Positions 10,652-21,788 of a stretch of 64,000 nt of DNA are shown one piece after another. The DNA is from Exophiala sp. HKRS030 (Eukaryota > Ascomycota > Eurotiomycetes > Chaetothyriales > Herpotrichiellaceae), in contig JAHWDD010000003.1 of assembly GCA_023897205.1 (NCBI GenBank), forward strand, positions 2,235,665-2,299,664, written 5' to 3'. Numbering within the stretch: the stretch's first letter is position 1; each line of letters opens with the position of its first letter. Below the pieces are notes generated by a model, which was not told the origin of the DNA, did no database searches, and was given only the letters and a program-made list of their open reading frames with translations. Made by a program: the position numbers and the translations under genes.

Positions 10652-11717
10652 CTATTGTCCATCAAACCTAGTGCCGTTGACGCCACTCAGGCCCTTTCCT
10701 AACTGTGTCGCAATACCTGTAGCCTCTCTGATACTCCTCGCGATAGTACCTCTGACCCGTCCCTCCTCCAAGACCAGAATGCCTCCAATTGTGCATCCGC
10801 CCGGCGTGCTCACGTTTTCCCTTACCAATGCCGGATGCTCGCCTGCAAGCACCATGCCGGCCGTCCCGCGCATCGCCTGCGCGGCCATTAGGTGCGCCTC
10901 TGCCCGTGGAAGTCCCATGGCCACGGCGCCATCCGCCAAACTCTCCATCACGAGCGCCAGGAGCCCCGGACCAGAGCCGCAGAGAGCGGTAGAGACGTCC
11001 ATCATGCTGGGCGGCAGGTGGACGACGCGGCCTATCCTGGTGAAAATCCACTCGACCACGGCAGAGAGGTCAGAGGGCAAGGGGGGCGTGGTGGTCGCAA
11101 TGACCGTCATGCTCTCGCGCACGGCGGCAGCGGTGTTGGGCATGGCCCTCACCAGTTTACACGCGTTCTCCGGCGCGTTGGCTGGGTATTCGTCGCCGTA
11201 GAGGGCACGACCCATCCGTTCAATCGGCACACCGCCACAGACCGAGATGAGTAGCTTTCCAGCCAGCGCTTCTATCATGCCCTCTTCCTTCAGGATGTCG
11301 CCTACCATGTACGGTTTGCAGCCTAGAAGGACAACATCTGCCGCTTGCACACCCTTGATGTTCTCATTCTGTAGAACCGTCACGCTATGTCTGTAGTCCT
11401 GCACGGCAAGGCGGACGCGTTTGGCCGATTCGTGCCGCCGTACACATGCTATGAACGTGTCTGGTACGCTGTTGTTGGACAACTCAGTAGTAGGAGTCGC
11501 AATTCCCGAGGCAGGGTAGGCCGGGGAAGAGAGATTCGAGGCTTCGGTCAAGGACGACAATATACCGGACAAGATGGCAATGCCGAGGGTTCCTTACGGG
11601 GGGTGTCAATGGGAGAAGAGGGCTCGGAGGAGAGGCGGACTCACCACAGCCTAGCACTGTGAGAGTCATGCCTCGTTTGCCTGGAAGGCCGTCGGGAACT
11701 CGTAACTCTGCCGCCAT
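10652..11717 (-). CDS. pro3: Pyrroline-5-carboxylate reductase (proline biosynthesis)
   Basis: Two exons on the minus strand, 11717-11645 and 11592-10652, with a GTGAGT donor and a CGTAAG acceptor. The product is 337 aa. Splicing creates the Rossmann motif GCGTLG at residues 23-28, split by the intron within GCG. Downstream are the family blocks AADVVLLGCKPYMV, LISVCGGVP, LVRAMPNTAAAV (the MPN motif) and the C-terminal dimerisation signature STPGGCTIGGILVLEEG. It reduces P5C to L-proline with NAD(P)H in the cytosol. A second ATG at residue 17 (MTLTVLG) would be an equally functional start. The insert between the first helix and TFIACVRR is Ser/Pro-rich, as in other filamentous fungi. Confidence 0.94.
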
Positions 11718-12168
11718 GTTGATATATACTTGGCTCGAGGTCAGGGCAACTGGGAATTATTGGTCATGATTGCCAGTGATTGTGACAATCTTTCTTTGTC
11801 TCGTCCTACTCGGAAATCCTTATGTTCGTGCAGCGATGCGGGGATAGAGATAGAAGTAAATAATTTTCTGACCGTCCTTCTGTGCTCCGTGACGACGGCC
11901 ATATCCGATGCAAGGCACGCCAATTAGAAGAGACATCTCCGGACTCCGACCAGGCTGCGGTGCCATTCTTCAATATTCTTCATCCGATACAAGGCCACTT
12001 TTAATCCGGTCGGCGAAAGTTCCTGCCTGAGGTCCTCCCACGATCTCATCTCCCTAGCTACACACGACACGGGGGTCGTGTTCACTCCCCGTCTGCACCG
12101 ATGCCGTAATCCCCGGCGTCGAACGGCCCACGACACGTTCAAGCACGGTGTCAAGGAAATAAGCAAAT
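11718..12168. promoter_or_regulatory. Divergent promoter of pro3 and ctk3
   Basis: The 451 bp separate two start codons on opposite strands, so both promoters must lie here or overlap it. I see no clear TATA box or named operator. Confidence 0.5.
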
Positions 12169-12918
12169 ATGGCCGATCCGTTCGAAGTGCGCATGCGCTT
12201 CACGAACCTCCTCACGCATCTCTCTGCCTCGGCGACGGCTTCCATCAAGACGGCTCATTATGCTCTCAAGCACCGCGATATGGACGAGGATCTGCACAGC
12301 TGCATCATCGAGAACCTCGAGCGGGGGAACAACATGAACAACAGGGCGAACATCATGTACTTCCTCGAGCACCACGCCGACATCAACAGTAAAGAAGGCG
12401 GGCACGAGGCTTACGTAGACATGATCCGGCGGGACATCCAGCGCATCGTTGACGCTGTGGCCCAATCAGGCGCAAATGTTAAGGTCGTACGGCGCGTGGT
12501 AATGGGACTCGGCGACAAGGGCGTGCTCAGCGCTCAAGTGACGGCTGGCATCGAAACTGGACTCAAAGAGAAAGAGGACAAGATGGGAAAATTACTTGGC
12601 GACGACGACAAGCCCGAGGACGGCGACACCCCGGTTCAGGTGGACGACACCCGCAAACCGACGCCACGTACCGCGAAAGGCAGTGTTTCAAAGATGGACA
12701 AACGGGCAATCGAACAGCGCATCGAAGAGGACAGGGAGCGAAATAAGAGACTACGAGAGAGTGTCTGGGCGGTCTCGGGCGACGACCAGGAGGAATTCGA
12801 CAGGATGTGGGAAGAAGAAACCAATCTTAGCGAAGATGAGCGTGTCATTGCCGATGAAGAGGCTGAAGAACGCCTCCAATTCGTGAGGTACTACAAATCA
12901 ACTACTCTGGGAAGGTGA
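12169..12918 (+). CDS. ctk3: CTD kinase subunit gamma (Ctk3)
   Basis: Intronless, 249 aa. The N-terminal region of about 130 residues is an all-helical CID-like domain (DPFEVRMRFTNLLTHLSAS, MDEDLHSCIIENLE, RANIMYFLEHH, YVDMIRRDIQRIVDAV, VKVVRRVVMGL). A Thr/Pro linker and a charged C-terminal helix follow (RAIEQRIEEDRERNKRLRESVWAV, then acidic EDERVIADEEAEERLQFVRYY). This is the arrangement of the gamma subunit of CTDK-I, which with Ctk1 kinase and Ctk2 cyclin phosphorylates Ser2 of the RNA polymerase II CTD. The start is the only ATG in frame before the domain. Its stop lies 195 bp from the convergent hat1 stop. Confidence 0.9.
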   Translation: MADPFEVRMRFTNLLTHLSASATASIKTAHYALKHRDMDEDLHSCIIENLERGNNMNNRANIMYFLEHHADINSKEGGHEAYVDMIRRDIQRIVDAVAQSGANVKVVRRVVMGLGDKGVLSAQVTAGIETGLKEKEDKMGKLLGDDDKPEDGDTPVQVDDTRKPTPRTAKGSVSKMDKRAIEQRIEEDRERNKRLRESVWAVSGDDQEEFDRMWEEETNLSEDERVIADEEAEERLQFVRYYKSTTLGR

Positions 12919-13113
12919 ACACAGTGTGTCACGAGGTCGATCCAAGCCTCATCTCGCCTTTCGTATCGATATGGCTGGCTACCAACTATCTGGGTCCCTC
13001 ATCTGTTGGCAGCTGATGCAATCCGATGTTAAGAAAGGTCATGTCATCTTCGACGCCTATCAAGCGCTATGCCGACAAGGCAAATGGAGCCCGGGGTTTG
13101 AAAGCGCAAAAGA

Positions 13114-14645
13114 TCAGGCTTTGGCTTTCTTCGAAGTCATACTGACGTCGTCATCTTCATCCTCCTCGTCAGACACGACCATCTTCCTCTTGCGTGGTGC
13201 TGCCGGGCCTTCTACCTCGCCATTGTTACTCTGGTTCATCTGCTTATCTCTTCGCAGTGCGTATGAGAGGATCAATCCTTCATACTCGTCCTCCTGTCCT
13301 CGAGCACTGTCCTCAATCTGGGGGATCCGTTCCTCAAGAGGGACTTGCATGAGAATATCCTTGTTCTTCTTCATGATTCGTTGCTTTAGCAGGAGACGCC
13401 ACCAGAAATAATTCCGATCGGCCGGATTTTGAGCTCGAGCGCCTTTAACCTTCAAGCTCGTCAAGGACGCACCTCCAGCGGCTCGATGAGAATGGGGGAT
13501 CTGGGCTAACAAAAACATTTCGGCCATACGCGCGAATTGTCTGCTAGCAATTTTGTTCTTCACTCGGATTGTTTGTAAGGTAGTCAATGGAAGAAGCTTT
13601 GCCGTAGGAACTGACTTTATCCGGCCACGGTCGAGAGCTGCGAATGGGGAGGAGTTGATTTTGATCTCTGAAGCTTGAAATTGTGGTTCGAGCACATCGA
13701 AATCATTCATATCTCGCAGTTTGTCGAATTCTTCGCTCGGATCTTCCACCGTCATCTCCAATACCGTTGGGTCGGCCATAACCTCTGCATAGATTGCTTG
13801 GTACAAAGCCGATCCATGGCCACCACTCTGGTAGGGAGGTGTGATTAAGAATTGTGATATCCGAAGGCGCGACGACAGTTGATTTGGAGTGATTGTCTCC
13901 GTTGGCGGAAAGGTGAATGCTGAACTGCCGTCTTTGGGTTTCAGGAACCTGTAAAAGCGATAGGTCGTTGCATAGCCAACGAATGAGTATGGTGATGCTG
14001 TCGGGGTCGTAGACTTGGACTGCTTTTCGTACGTGAGATACACCCTCCAGCGGTCTAATGTCCAGTCTACATCATCGAGATTGATGAACTGCCCTCCTTC
14101 AATAAAGAAGACTATCAAGATTTGAATATTGTCCACCAGTGTTCGCATGGGGAGGTCGAGCAGAGATCCTGCCCACACCTCAAAATTTCGCCCACCTCTT
14201 GAGTATTTCTTTACGCAAGTCCCAGGAGGGGTCCATTTTGCAGCCTGCTCGTCATTCTGTACGAACTTTTCAAAATCTGATTCAAATGCGACGGGCGGGA
14301 GAAAGTTGCCAAAGGTCGCGTTGAGATCGAGAGCGCTTGTAGTCCCGACCGTGCTGAATTTCTTACTGTAGGAGACCTTGATGTGTGGGCGAAGATCGTG
14401 CGCTGCGAATTGGATTTCGACGTCCAGTCCTTTGTATCCGAAGATCTGTTCTGCCTCGCCTACGATGGGATATGTGAACTTAGGGTGGAAGTCATGACGA
14501 GTACTCAATTGGCCATCGGGTCCAGGCTGAACGATCGCGACATGTACAGCCTCGTTGGCATTGACCGAGACTGTATCTAGTCAGCGGAATTGACATAGTG
14601 TCATTGTCCATAACGATACTCACACTCTTCAGACGGTGCAGCCAT
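13114..14645 (-). CDS. hat1: Histone acetyltransferase type B catalytic subunit Hat1
   Basis: Two exons on the minus strand, a 22-nt first exon 14645-14624 and 14570-13114. The donor is GTGAGT and the acceptor TACAG. The product is 492 aa and begins MAAPSEEFSVNANEAV. The N-terminal Hat1 domain is followed by the GNAT acetyl-CoA loop QSGGHG at about residues 255-260 (consensus QxxGxG/A). The TVEDPSEEFD segment that supplies the catalytic acid in yeast Hat1 sits near 281-290. The C-terminus is acidic and then basic (SDEEDEDDD..SKKAKA), suggesting nuclear targeting. Hat1 with its Hat2/RbAp46 partner acetylates newly made histone H4 at Lys5 and Lys12. The tiny first exon is inferred from splice sites, phase and an N-terminal pattern common in the family. 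Confidence 0.93.
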
Positions 14646-15551
14646 TGTAGTAATGAGATGAAGAAAATATGAATCACGGCTGGCACATAGTCTGGGCCAT
14701 GAAAATAAGGTCGATCTGAAATTTGGTATCGGGAGTAATTCAGCGCATGACCATCAATACTGGTACTGTGGCAGTTTGTAAGAAAGAAGATATGATTTCT
14801 TGTCTTAGTTGAGGCTTTCCTGCGCAATTGTAGATCGGTCGCGCCAATGTATGTACTTTACGCGTTTTATTCGGCTAAATTGCACCTACTCGTAGCAACG
14901 CGACAGCCATGCAGACCTCACAGCATCTTAGATATCCACTCAGCTGGCTATCATTATATCCTACGGTGTACGATTCCTTTTCCGAACTAACATCTATAGT
15001 ACATGACCTTTGCGATCAGCCTAGCGGCCTGGCCCTTTTGTGCATAATATGTGCCTATGGACTGCCACTTCAAGAGTCTGCGTCTTGGAGCGCCTCTTAG
15101 GTCTAAGCGACATTACCCCATGAGAAATTCTCAGGGATCAGTCACTCGGTCAAGCAGGAAACGACAGGCGTGGTTTGCTCACGGGCACCCGGTCCTACGG
15201 GACAACACTTCGCATTTATTGGACCAGGCGATAACTTCCTTCGGCTAGAGCTTGAGGGCTGGAAGCAGCTTATATTGGAACCAAGCCTCTCATTTCCAAG
15301 AGGCCGGCACCATCGGCCTCTGGGCAATGTTTTCGACCCCATGATGCTGAATCAGCCCTCCGCCTTGATCCCGCCCTTGAAGTGCTGAACTACCCAGCTT
15401 TCTGACTCCTGACTTCTTCTTTCTTTCTCCCCGCCATCCATTCTCCGTACCCATGGAAGGGTATACAGCGACCAACCGAGGATGAAGTTCAACGCTGGCC
15501 GATGGCAACTCATGTGCCCGTCAACCTCCCCATTGTTGGAACACGTACATC
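14646..15551. other. Intergenic upstream of hat1 and of the 7-TM protein
   Basis: Divergent intergenic of 0.9 kb. It contains no supported ORF. The stretch before 15552 has pyrimidine-rich parts typical of a fungal leader (TTCTTCTTTCTTTCTCC at 15412-15428). Confidence 0.5.
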
Positions 15552-16526
15552 ATGTTGATTACTTCAAATGAAGCACGGTACGGTGGTTGGGTGTGTGCCG
15601 GGCTTTCCCTGGTCATCTTGATCATAAGAGTTGTGACATCAAGGATCAGACATGGGGCATTCGACATCAGCACCTTGGTCTGCGCAATTGCAATAGCCGC
15701 AATTGGAGGTCGTTTAGCTGCCAACCAGTATATTCTCAGCTATGGGACTGCAAATGATGCTCTACATTCGATATCGCACTACTTCGATTCCCATAACCTC
15801 GATAAGATCAAAACTGGCAGTATTTTGGCCTTGATCGTACGACTTTTGGATACTACCTTCTACTGGCTTCAAATTTCACTCTTACTGCTATTCTACTCGC
15901 GGATCTTCGAAGTGCGGACGCAGTGGATCACAATATCTATCCGGACTTGTTGGCTTGCGATAGCCTTGTCCTATGTCGCTGTCGTCCTCGCCACATTCCT
16001 TGAATGTCATCCTTTCCGACTTTATTGGCAGATTGACCCCGATCCTGGTCGATGTGTACGGGCGTATATTCAAGTCCTCACCCAGGCTATCTCGAACATT
16101 GTACTCGATTTGATGTTGTTGGCGATCTCATCCCCACTGGTTCTGGTTCGTAATCGCAGTCTATCAGAAAAGTTGAGATTGGGGCTTTTGTACTGCCTGG
16201 GATTCTTTTGCATCGTGGTAACGTGTGTACGTATCGCGTACATCTTTGCAGAAGCATCATATCAGCCTGTGCGAAGCTTCTGGGCGTCCGTTCAGATCCT
16301 GGTCTCGACATTCGTGGCGAATGTCCCGACGATATATGGGTGTGTCAAATTGATCAAGCGTCGGAGATCTGACCAGACTACGAGACGTGGGAGCCGTCCA
16401 GAAATTTGGCTGCAGGTCCAAGCAAGCAATGAAAGCACTACCTCATCGGTGATACCGCTTTTCAATCGACGGGGAACATCCTCGTCCAGATCTTTCGAAA
16501 AAGGATGGTTACGCTCTTTTTTTTGA
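15552..16526 (+). CDS. Fungal rhodopsin-like (PTH11-related) seven-TM membrane protein
   Basis: Intronless, 324 aa. Seven hydrophobic segments are visible: residues about 12-30 (VCAGLSLVILIIRVV), 35-60, 92-125 (LLDTTFYWLQISLLLLFYSR), 128-155, 175-200, 215-240 and 250-275 (SVQILVSTFVANVPTIYG). The loop ECHPFRLYWQIDPDPGRC and the last-helix ANVPTIYG are typical of the large integral-membrane family annotated in filamentous fungi as rhodopsin domain-containing proteins. The tail of about 45 residues is basic, then Ser/Thr-rich. No extracellular CFEM domain is present, unlike canonical Pth11. Ligand and signalling partner cannot be read from sequence. These genes are often variably present between strains. 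Confidence 0.82.
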   Translation: MLITSNEARYGGWVCAGLSLVILIIRVVTSRIRHGAFDISTLVCAIAIAAIGGRLAANQYILSYGTANDALHSISHYFDSHNLDKIKTGSILALIVRLLDTTFYWLQISLLLLFYSRIFEVRTQWITISIRTCWLAIALSYVAVVLATFLECHPFRLYWQIDPDPGRCVRAYIQVLTQAISNIVLDLMLLAISSPLVLVRNRSLSEKLRLGLLYCLGFFCIVVTCVRIAYIFAEASYQPVRSFWASVQILVSTFVANVPTIYGCVKLIKRRRSDQTTRRGSRPEIWLQVQASNESTTSSVIPLFNRRGTSSSRSFEKGWLRSFF

Positions 16527-17116
16527 GGCATCGTCTTGAGTGTAGGAGAATATATATACCCTGCAACATCATCGCATGGCTTCCAAATGTAAATATTTCA
16601 AGGTGGAGGAGCGAGGCTATCGGTAAAGGCATTGAACTCCTACTCAGACGCTCAGGAATTCCCTACGGAATAGGCGACTGGATAGTGAAGGACACGCACT
16701 TCATAGTATACTCGAGATGTACAAGTTATATACATGTACATGATCAAGACATGGTCGTCCAATATTCACAGTGAGGTGAAGTCGCGAATGGAATTAAATG
16801 ACGCTCATGAGGGTCGGGGGGAATTTGTAGGGGATGGAGCGGGCACGTGCAATGACTATGACTGGGTCGAAGTGATAAGCAGTTTTGTCTGCCAGAAAGG
16901 GATGCGGTGTCCGTACTTACAATACGCGGTGGCTTTTTCATGTCAACTTTTGGCATCTGAACCTTGCATGAGCTCAGGGGATTGACCATTTCTTCTAGCT
17001 ATTCAGATTCATATGCATCACAGCATGACGCTGGATTCGGATCCCAACCACTATCACCCTCGTTGAAACCTCATACTCCTAACAACGAACGCCCTGTCAG
17101 TGCGACCTCTAAAATC
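16527..17116. other. Intergenic upstream of ZIP transporter
   Basis: The reading frame of the transporter is open upstream to about 16964 but has no ATG before 17117, so I treat 16964-17116 as leader. I see no other feature. Confidence 0.5.
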
Positions 17117-18355
17117 ATGGATGGCCTCTTCACCCTCCTCAGCTTGTGCGCTGTCATGGCCACTGCTTCGTTTCTGGCCGGCATACTACCACTGTCGTTT
17201 TCTTTATCCACAGCAAGACTACGCATGATTTCCACTATTGGGATGGGCGTTTTAGTAGGGACATCTCTGGTGGTCATCATACCTGAAGGCGTGGAAACTT
17301 TATACAGTGCATCCGAAGTTGGCCACACACATTCGCATGCGCACAGGGATACCTTTATTCTGCATGGCGCAGGTGACCAATTGTCAGGATTTCATACGAC
17401 ACGACTTTTACATTCCGTGAGGAGTTCTGGTGACGAACCGAGTCCTTTTAACGTACCTGGCCCTGTGATGCCCTCGAACATTGATGCGCCTCCTCGTACC
17501 CCGACGGAACCTGGTGTAGTTGGAATAATGGGAGGAGAGAAAGAGTCAGACGTGGAATTGGATAAAAGTACAGGCAGTGAAGAGCCTGACAAAGGCTCTC
17601 AACACGCATGGATAGGGATAGCCCTGTTGGCTGGCTTCATGCTCATGTACCTCATCGACAAGGTACCTCAATATTCTCAGCCGGCCAAGCCGAGAACAAG
17701 GACACACCATATTGCTTTGAACAACCTTGGTCGCAGGTTCAATATAGCAACCTCTCTCGACGGCGACGAATCTGGGGACGCCTTTTTGGGCTCGACGCAA
17801 GAATCGCAGATCCAGAATCGAAGTTTTGCAACAACTATTGGCCTAGTCATCCATGCAGCCGCTGACGGTATTGCCTTGGGAGCTTCATCCACGGCCACTA
17901 ATTCGGGACTGAGTCTTGTCATCTTCTTTGCCATCATGATCCATAAGGCACCTGCGGCTTTTGGGCTCACATCCGTCCTGATCAAACAAGGTCTCTCTAA
18001 AAGAGCCGCACGAGGGCATCTAGTGCTTTTCAGCCTAGCCGCGCCAGCTGGAGCAATTGTCACATGGATTCTTGCCAATGTTCTCGGTGGTGGAAAAAGC
18101 CACAACCCGAAGACAACAACTTGGTGGACGGGGATGCTTCTGCTGTTTTCTGCAGGCACGTTCCTGTACGTCGCCATGCATTCGATGCAGGAAACTTCGA
18201 ACTCTCACCATGAAGGCATGAATGGGCAAGCGAACGGTTACATTGAGGGTCGCGAGACCACTCAAAATGGGCCGAGGGCGTCGTGGAAGGATCTGGTAGC
18301 GGCGTGCTTTGGAATGGTGCTACCCATCTTCTTGCAGGTTGGACATGCCCATTGA
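17117..18355 (+). CDS. ZIP-family metal transporter, ZIP9/Atx2 type (Golgi)
   Basis: Intronless, 412 aa. It begins MDGLFTLLSLCAVMATASFLAG, which already contains TM1 and matches the usual start of this subfamily. A His-rich loop (HTHSHAHR) follows TM2. A long hydrophilic loop separates it from IALLAGFMLMYLID. The metal-site helices are GLVIHAAADGIALGAS (TM4, HxxxDG) and IMIHKAPAAFGLTS (TM5, HKxPAA in place of the HExPHE of classical ZIPs). That TM5 variant is typical of SLC39A9 and yeast Atx2, Golgi transporters involved in zinc or manganese homeostasis. The metal specificity here is inference. The start was chosen because it is the first true ATG of the frame. Confidence 0.9.
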   Translation: MDGLFTLLSLCAVMATASFLAGILPLSFSLSTARLRMISTIGMGVLVGTSLVVIIPEGVETLYSASEVGHTHSHAHRDTFILHGAGDQLSGFHTTRLLHSVRSSGDEPSPFNVPGPVMPSNIDAPPRTPTEPGVVGIMGGEKESDVELDKSTGSEEPDKGSQHAWIGIALLAGFMLMYLIDKVPQYSQPAKPRTRTHHIALNNLGRRFNIATSLDGDESGDAFLGSTQESQIQNRSFATTIGLVIHAAADGIALGASSTATNSGLSLVIFFAIMIHKAPAAFGLTSVLIKQGLSKRAARGHLVLFSLAAPAGAIVTWILANVLGGGKSHNPKTTTWWTGMLLLFSAGTFLYVAMHSMQETSNSHHEGMNGQANGYIEGRETTQNGPRASWKDLVAACFGMVLPIFLQVGHAH

Positions 18356-19607
18356 ATGTGTTTTATATACTATTTGATCTTATTACATGTCTAGCTACGG
18401 GAAGCCCTGGTTGCACGACAGAATGATCTCGCCTTTTCGAACCAATGTCAGATTCATGACTAGAGAGAATTTGTAACTAACAGCGAATTATGTTGTATGT
18501 TTGGAATAGGACAGAGAGTTGAAGCCAATTGCCAAAATCGATGGATGAGACTGGACAGAACGACTTTTGGGCTTCTTGTGTGAGTCGGGCGGTGGTTGGG
18601 CAGCGAGAGAATACTTGCCTGATTTACGGAGTCCATAGCACTCCGTACACCGTACTGTACCTGAATTCATGGACTGTACAGTCCGAGGAGGCGGGTTTTG
18701 CCCATACATTTATCCAATGCTGAGGGGGATCAGCGCAGACCCTTGCCTCGCCCAACTTGAGATGCTGGATATACAAGTACCCGTACTTCGTCCATGGCCC
18801 CTAACTCACTTTCACCGCCCTCATTCTGGCAGATATACCATAGACGAGGAATTGACGATGTTGTCACAGAGGACTACTTGGGAGAATTCGAGATCAATAA
18901 TGGGCATGTATTGAGTGAAATACCTGGTCTTCTCCATATTAGACCGATGCTACGGAGTAGTACGAGTTTTGGGGTACTCCGTATACTCGTACTAGGTCGA
19001 CCTGCATATTAATTCAGGCACTCCGGCTTGCCTAGAGCGCGACTATTGCTGCAAGAATTGGCTCTAGCAGGGCCCGCCACTCTTGCTTCGCAGTGTGCCA
19101 GCCCAAGATCATCGCACTGGCCCCTTCTATTGCAACTTCTCCTCTCACAGACGGGGACTCAAATCATTTGGATCGACTATCACATCGTCGCTCAAACCGA
19201 AGACTACCAAATCCGTCGCCCTATATCATCCTTTCAACTGAACTTCCATCTCTGATCTTACCAGCATCTCCCGCCACCACAATTGAACATTCCTTTGCCT
19301 TCAAGTCCTGGTGCCACCACTGTCTGCATATCCACTCACATCTTCACCACTGCAATACGACACTGCACCATCTGCATCGGCCCAGAACCCTGTCGTCCCG
19401 TGCCAGTGTCATAAGCGGTCGATTCTGCCAACCATCCCACATCCGCAACTCAACTCGTCCTTCCCCTGCCCCTTGCGCTGACATGGCTTAACACAAGACT
19501 ATTACACCGTCAAGAGCAGAGGCTTCGCCTGTTCGTCTTCGCATCATTTTCCGCGCCTTCCTCCCGTCGATCCAATCCCTCAGAACGCTTCTGACAAACT
19601 GCGCCGG
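18356..19607. other. Intergenic and long pyrimidine-rich leader of the F-box/WD40 gene
   Basis: About 1.25 kb without a supported gene. It contains an inverted pair TACGGAGTA (18951-18959) and TACTCCGTA (18975-18983). From about 19.1 kb it is C/T-rich sequence typical of a long fungal 5' leader. Confidence 0.55.
18951..18983. repeat. TACGGAGTA inverted pair
   Basis: Two perfectly complementary 9-mers separated by 15 nt, able to form a short hairpin. The same 9-mer recurs in other intergenic regions of the window. Confidence 0.7.
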
Positions 19608-21788
19608 ATGCAAGACGTCACTCGTCACTACAACGACGAGATGGATTTCGACGATGAAAATCACCCCATGTCTCTCGACAGACCACTCTCGCCTACTCCC
19701 TCGAGGTCTGTCTCGATAGATCCTACTCGGCTGGCCAGTCGCTTCAACAATGCCAGATCGTCAATGGAACAAGAGAGCGCATTCCCATTCCCTCCCTCCC
19801 AACCTATACCGATCGATCCGATACGTGCTTCAAAGTCTCGTCATAGTATATCGCAAGTACGGCCGAAACGCCTTTCAACAACGAATAAAGCAGGCATGCC
19901 TTTGAGCATCCTGCCGTCTGCTCCAGCATCTCCTCCTACTCCTGCACCTTCTCCCACACCGTATCAACGTGCTCCTAGTTGGACATCTGCAGGCGAAAAT
20001 GAAGATGCCTTTCTTCGGGATGCCAGGGGGCATTTTGCGAGTTTGAATGCCGCGGAAAGAGAACGATACTTGGCTGAGTTACTTAACATGTGTGACAGTC
20101 ATCTGTTGAGTTTTGTCCACCATTTCGTCTCTCCTAGACTGAAAAAAGATCCTTTTGAGCATCTGCCCGACGAATTGTGTCTAAGAGTGAGGCTCTGGAC
20201 CACGCATGCATACCATTAGAGATGAACTAACTTTGGTCATAGGTTCTTTCGTATATCGACGATCCACTCAGTCTAGCCCGGGCGTCCCAAGTCTCACATC
20301 GGTGGCATAAGCTTTTGATTGATGATATGCTGTGGAAGAGAATGCTTGACAAACAAAATTGGCGGAAAGCGTCTTCCAGTTCGATCGATGAGATGGAATC
20401 TCTATCTCTACCACGGTCCGCTCATGGCCCATACAGCTATAGTCGATCACCGAAACGGAGTCTCGATGGTTCGATTGTAGGCCCATCGAGCAGCGCACCA
20501 AATTTGACACTCCCCGGCTCGAGTAGTCTCTCGTCCAGTCCACGAGCAAAGAAACGACAGTCTCAATCTCATTATTCTCACTTCAGACACAAATACCTAA
20601 TCGAAGCAGCATGGAGAAAGGGAGGCCACAGTATCATCAAACACATTACTCCTGATCAAGGAGTAGTGACCAGCCTGCATTTGACTTCTAAATATATTGT
20701 CGTGGCCATGGACAATGCCAAAATTCACGTTTTCAATACTGTTGGCGAGCATCAAAAGACATTAAAAGGTCATGTTATGGGAGTATGGGCCATGGTTCCA
20801 TGGGATGATATTCTTGTCAGTGGTGGATGTGACCGTGATGTTCGGGTTTGGGATATGTCTAGCGGGAGAAGTATTCACACGCTAAGGGGTCATACTTCAA
20901 CTGTTCGTTGCCTGAAAATGTCAGACGCCAATACTGCTATTTCCGGTTCGAGGGATACGACATTGCGGATATGGGATTTGCCCACGGGGATGTGCAAAAA
21001 TGTCCTTGTTGGTCATCAAGCAAGTGTGCGTTGCCTCGCAATTCATGGAAACCTTGTCGTTTCTGGTAGTTACGACACTACGGCACGGATCTGGAGTATT
21101 TCAGAAGGACGTTGTCTGCGCACACTTACCGGCCACTTTAGCCAAATCTACGCCATTGCTTTTGATGGGAACCGCATTGCTACTGGCAGTCTCGATACTA
21201 GCGTCCGAGTCTGGGATCCAAAGACCGGCATGTGTACTGGCCTCCTGCAGGGACACACCTCGCTTGTCGGACAACTCCAGATGCGAGGCGATACACTCGT
21301 CACCGGTGGATCAGACGGATCTGTTCGAGTGTGGTCATTGGTAACGGGTTCAGCAATTCATCGACTGGCTGCTCACGATAATAGTGTTACCAGTCTGCAG
21401 TTCGATGATAACCGGATCGTCAGTGGTGGTAGCGATGGGCGCGTCAAGATCTGGAATGTTGAGACCGGTCACTTGGTGCGTGAACTAAGCCAGCCTGCCG
21501 AGGCTGTCTGGAGAGTTGCTTTCGAGGAAGAGAAGGCGGTCATTATGGCTAGTCGATCAGGTCGTACGGTCATGGAGGTAAGTGATTGATATGTTTCTGA
21601 GTATTCCCCTTCTCTAACCTCCTCAACAGGTTTGGTCCTTCTCACCTCCTGATGAGCAATACGATGCCCGTCGGCCTGAAAGCCCGATTAGCCTACCTGA
21701 ACAGACACCAAGTACGGCAGGGGACGATGATACGCTGCATTCCGACCACGATGTTGAGGATGGCGACGCCGCCATGAACGACGTGTAG
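19608..21788 (+). CDS. F-box/WD40 SCF substrate receptor, Cdc4-like
   Basis: Three exons: 19608-20186, 20243-21577 and 21630-21788. Donors are GTGAGG and GTAAGT; the branch sites ACTAAC and CTAACC are visible. The product is 690 aa. The N-terminus is Ser/Pro-rich (about 1-130). A conserved helix AERERYLAELLNMCDSHLL precedes the F-box at about 178-225 (DPFEHLPDELCLRVLSYIDD..ASQVSHRWHKL). After a Ser-rich linker with a basic KKRQSQ patch come seven WD40 repeats (about 325-610) with repeated GH..V..L..SGS.D..(V/I)R(V/I)W signatures. The C-terminus is acidic. F-box plus seven-blade propeller means a Skp1-Cul1 adaptor reading phosphodegrons. The N-terminal arrangement resembles fungal Cdc4/Pop rather than sulfur regulator SconB, but I cannot separate them without alignment. 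Confidence 0.88.
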
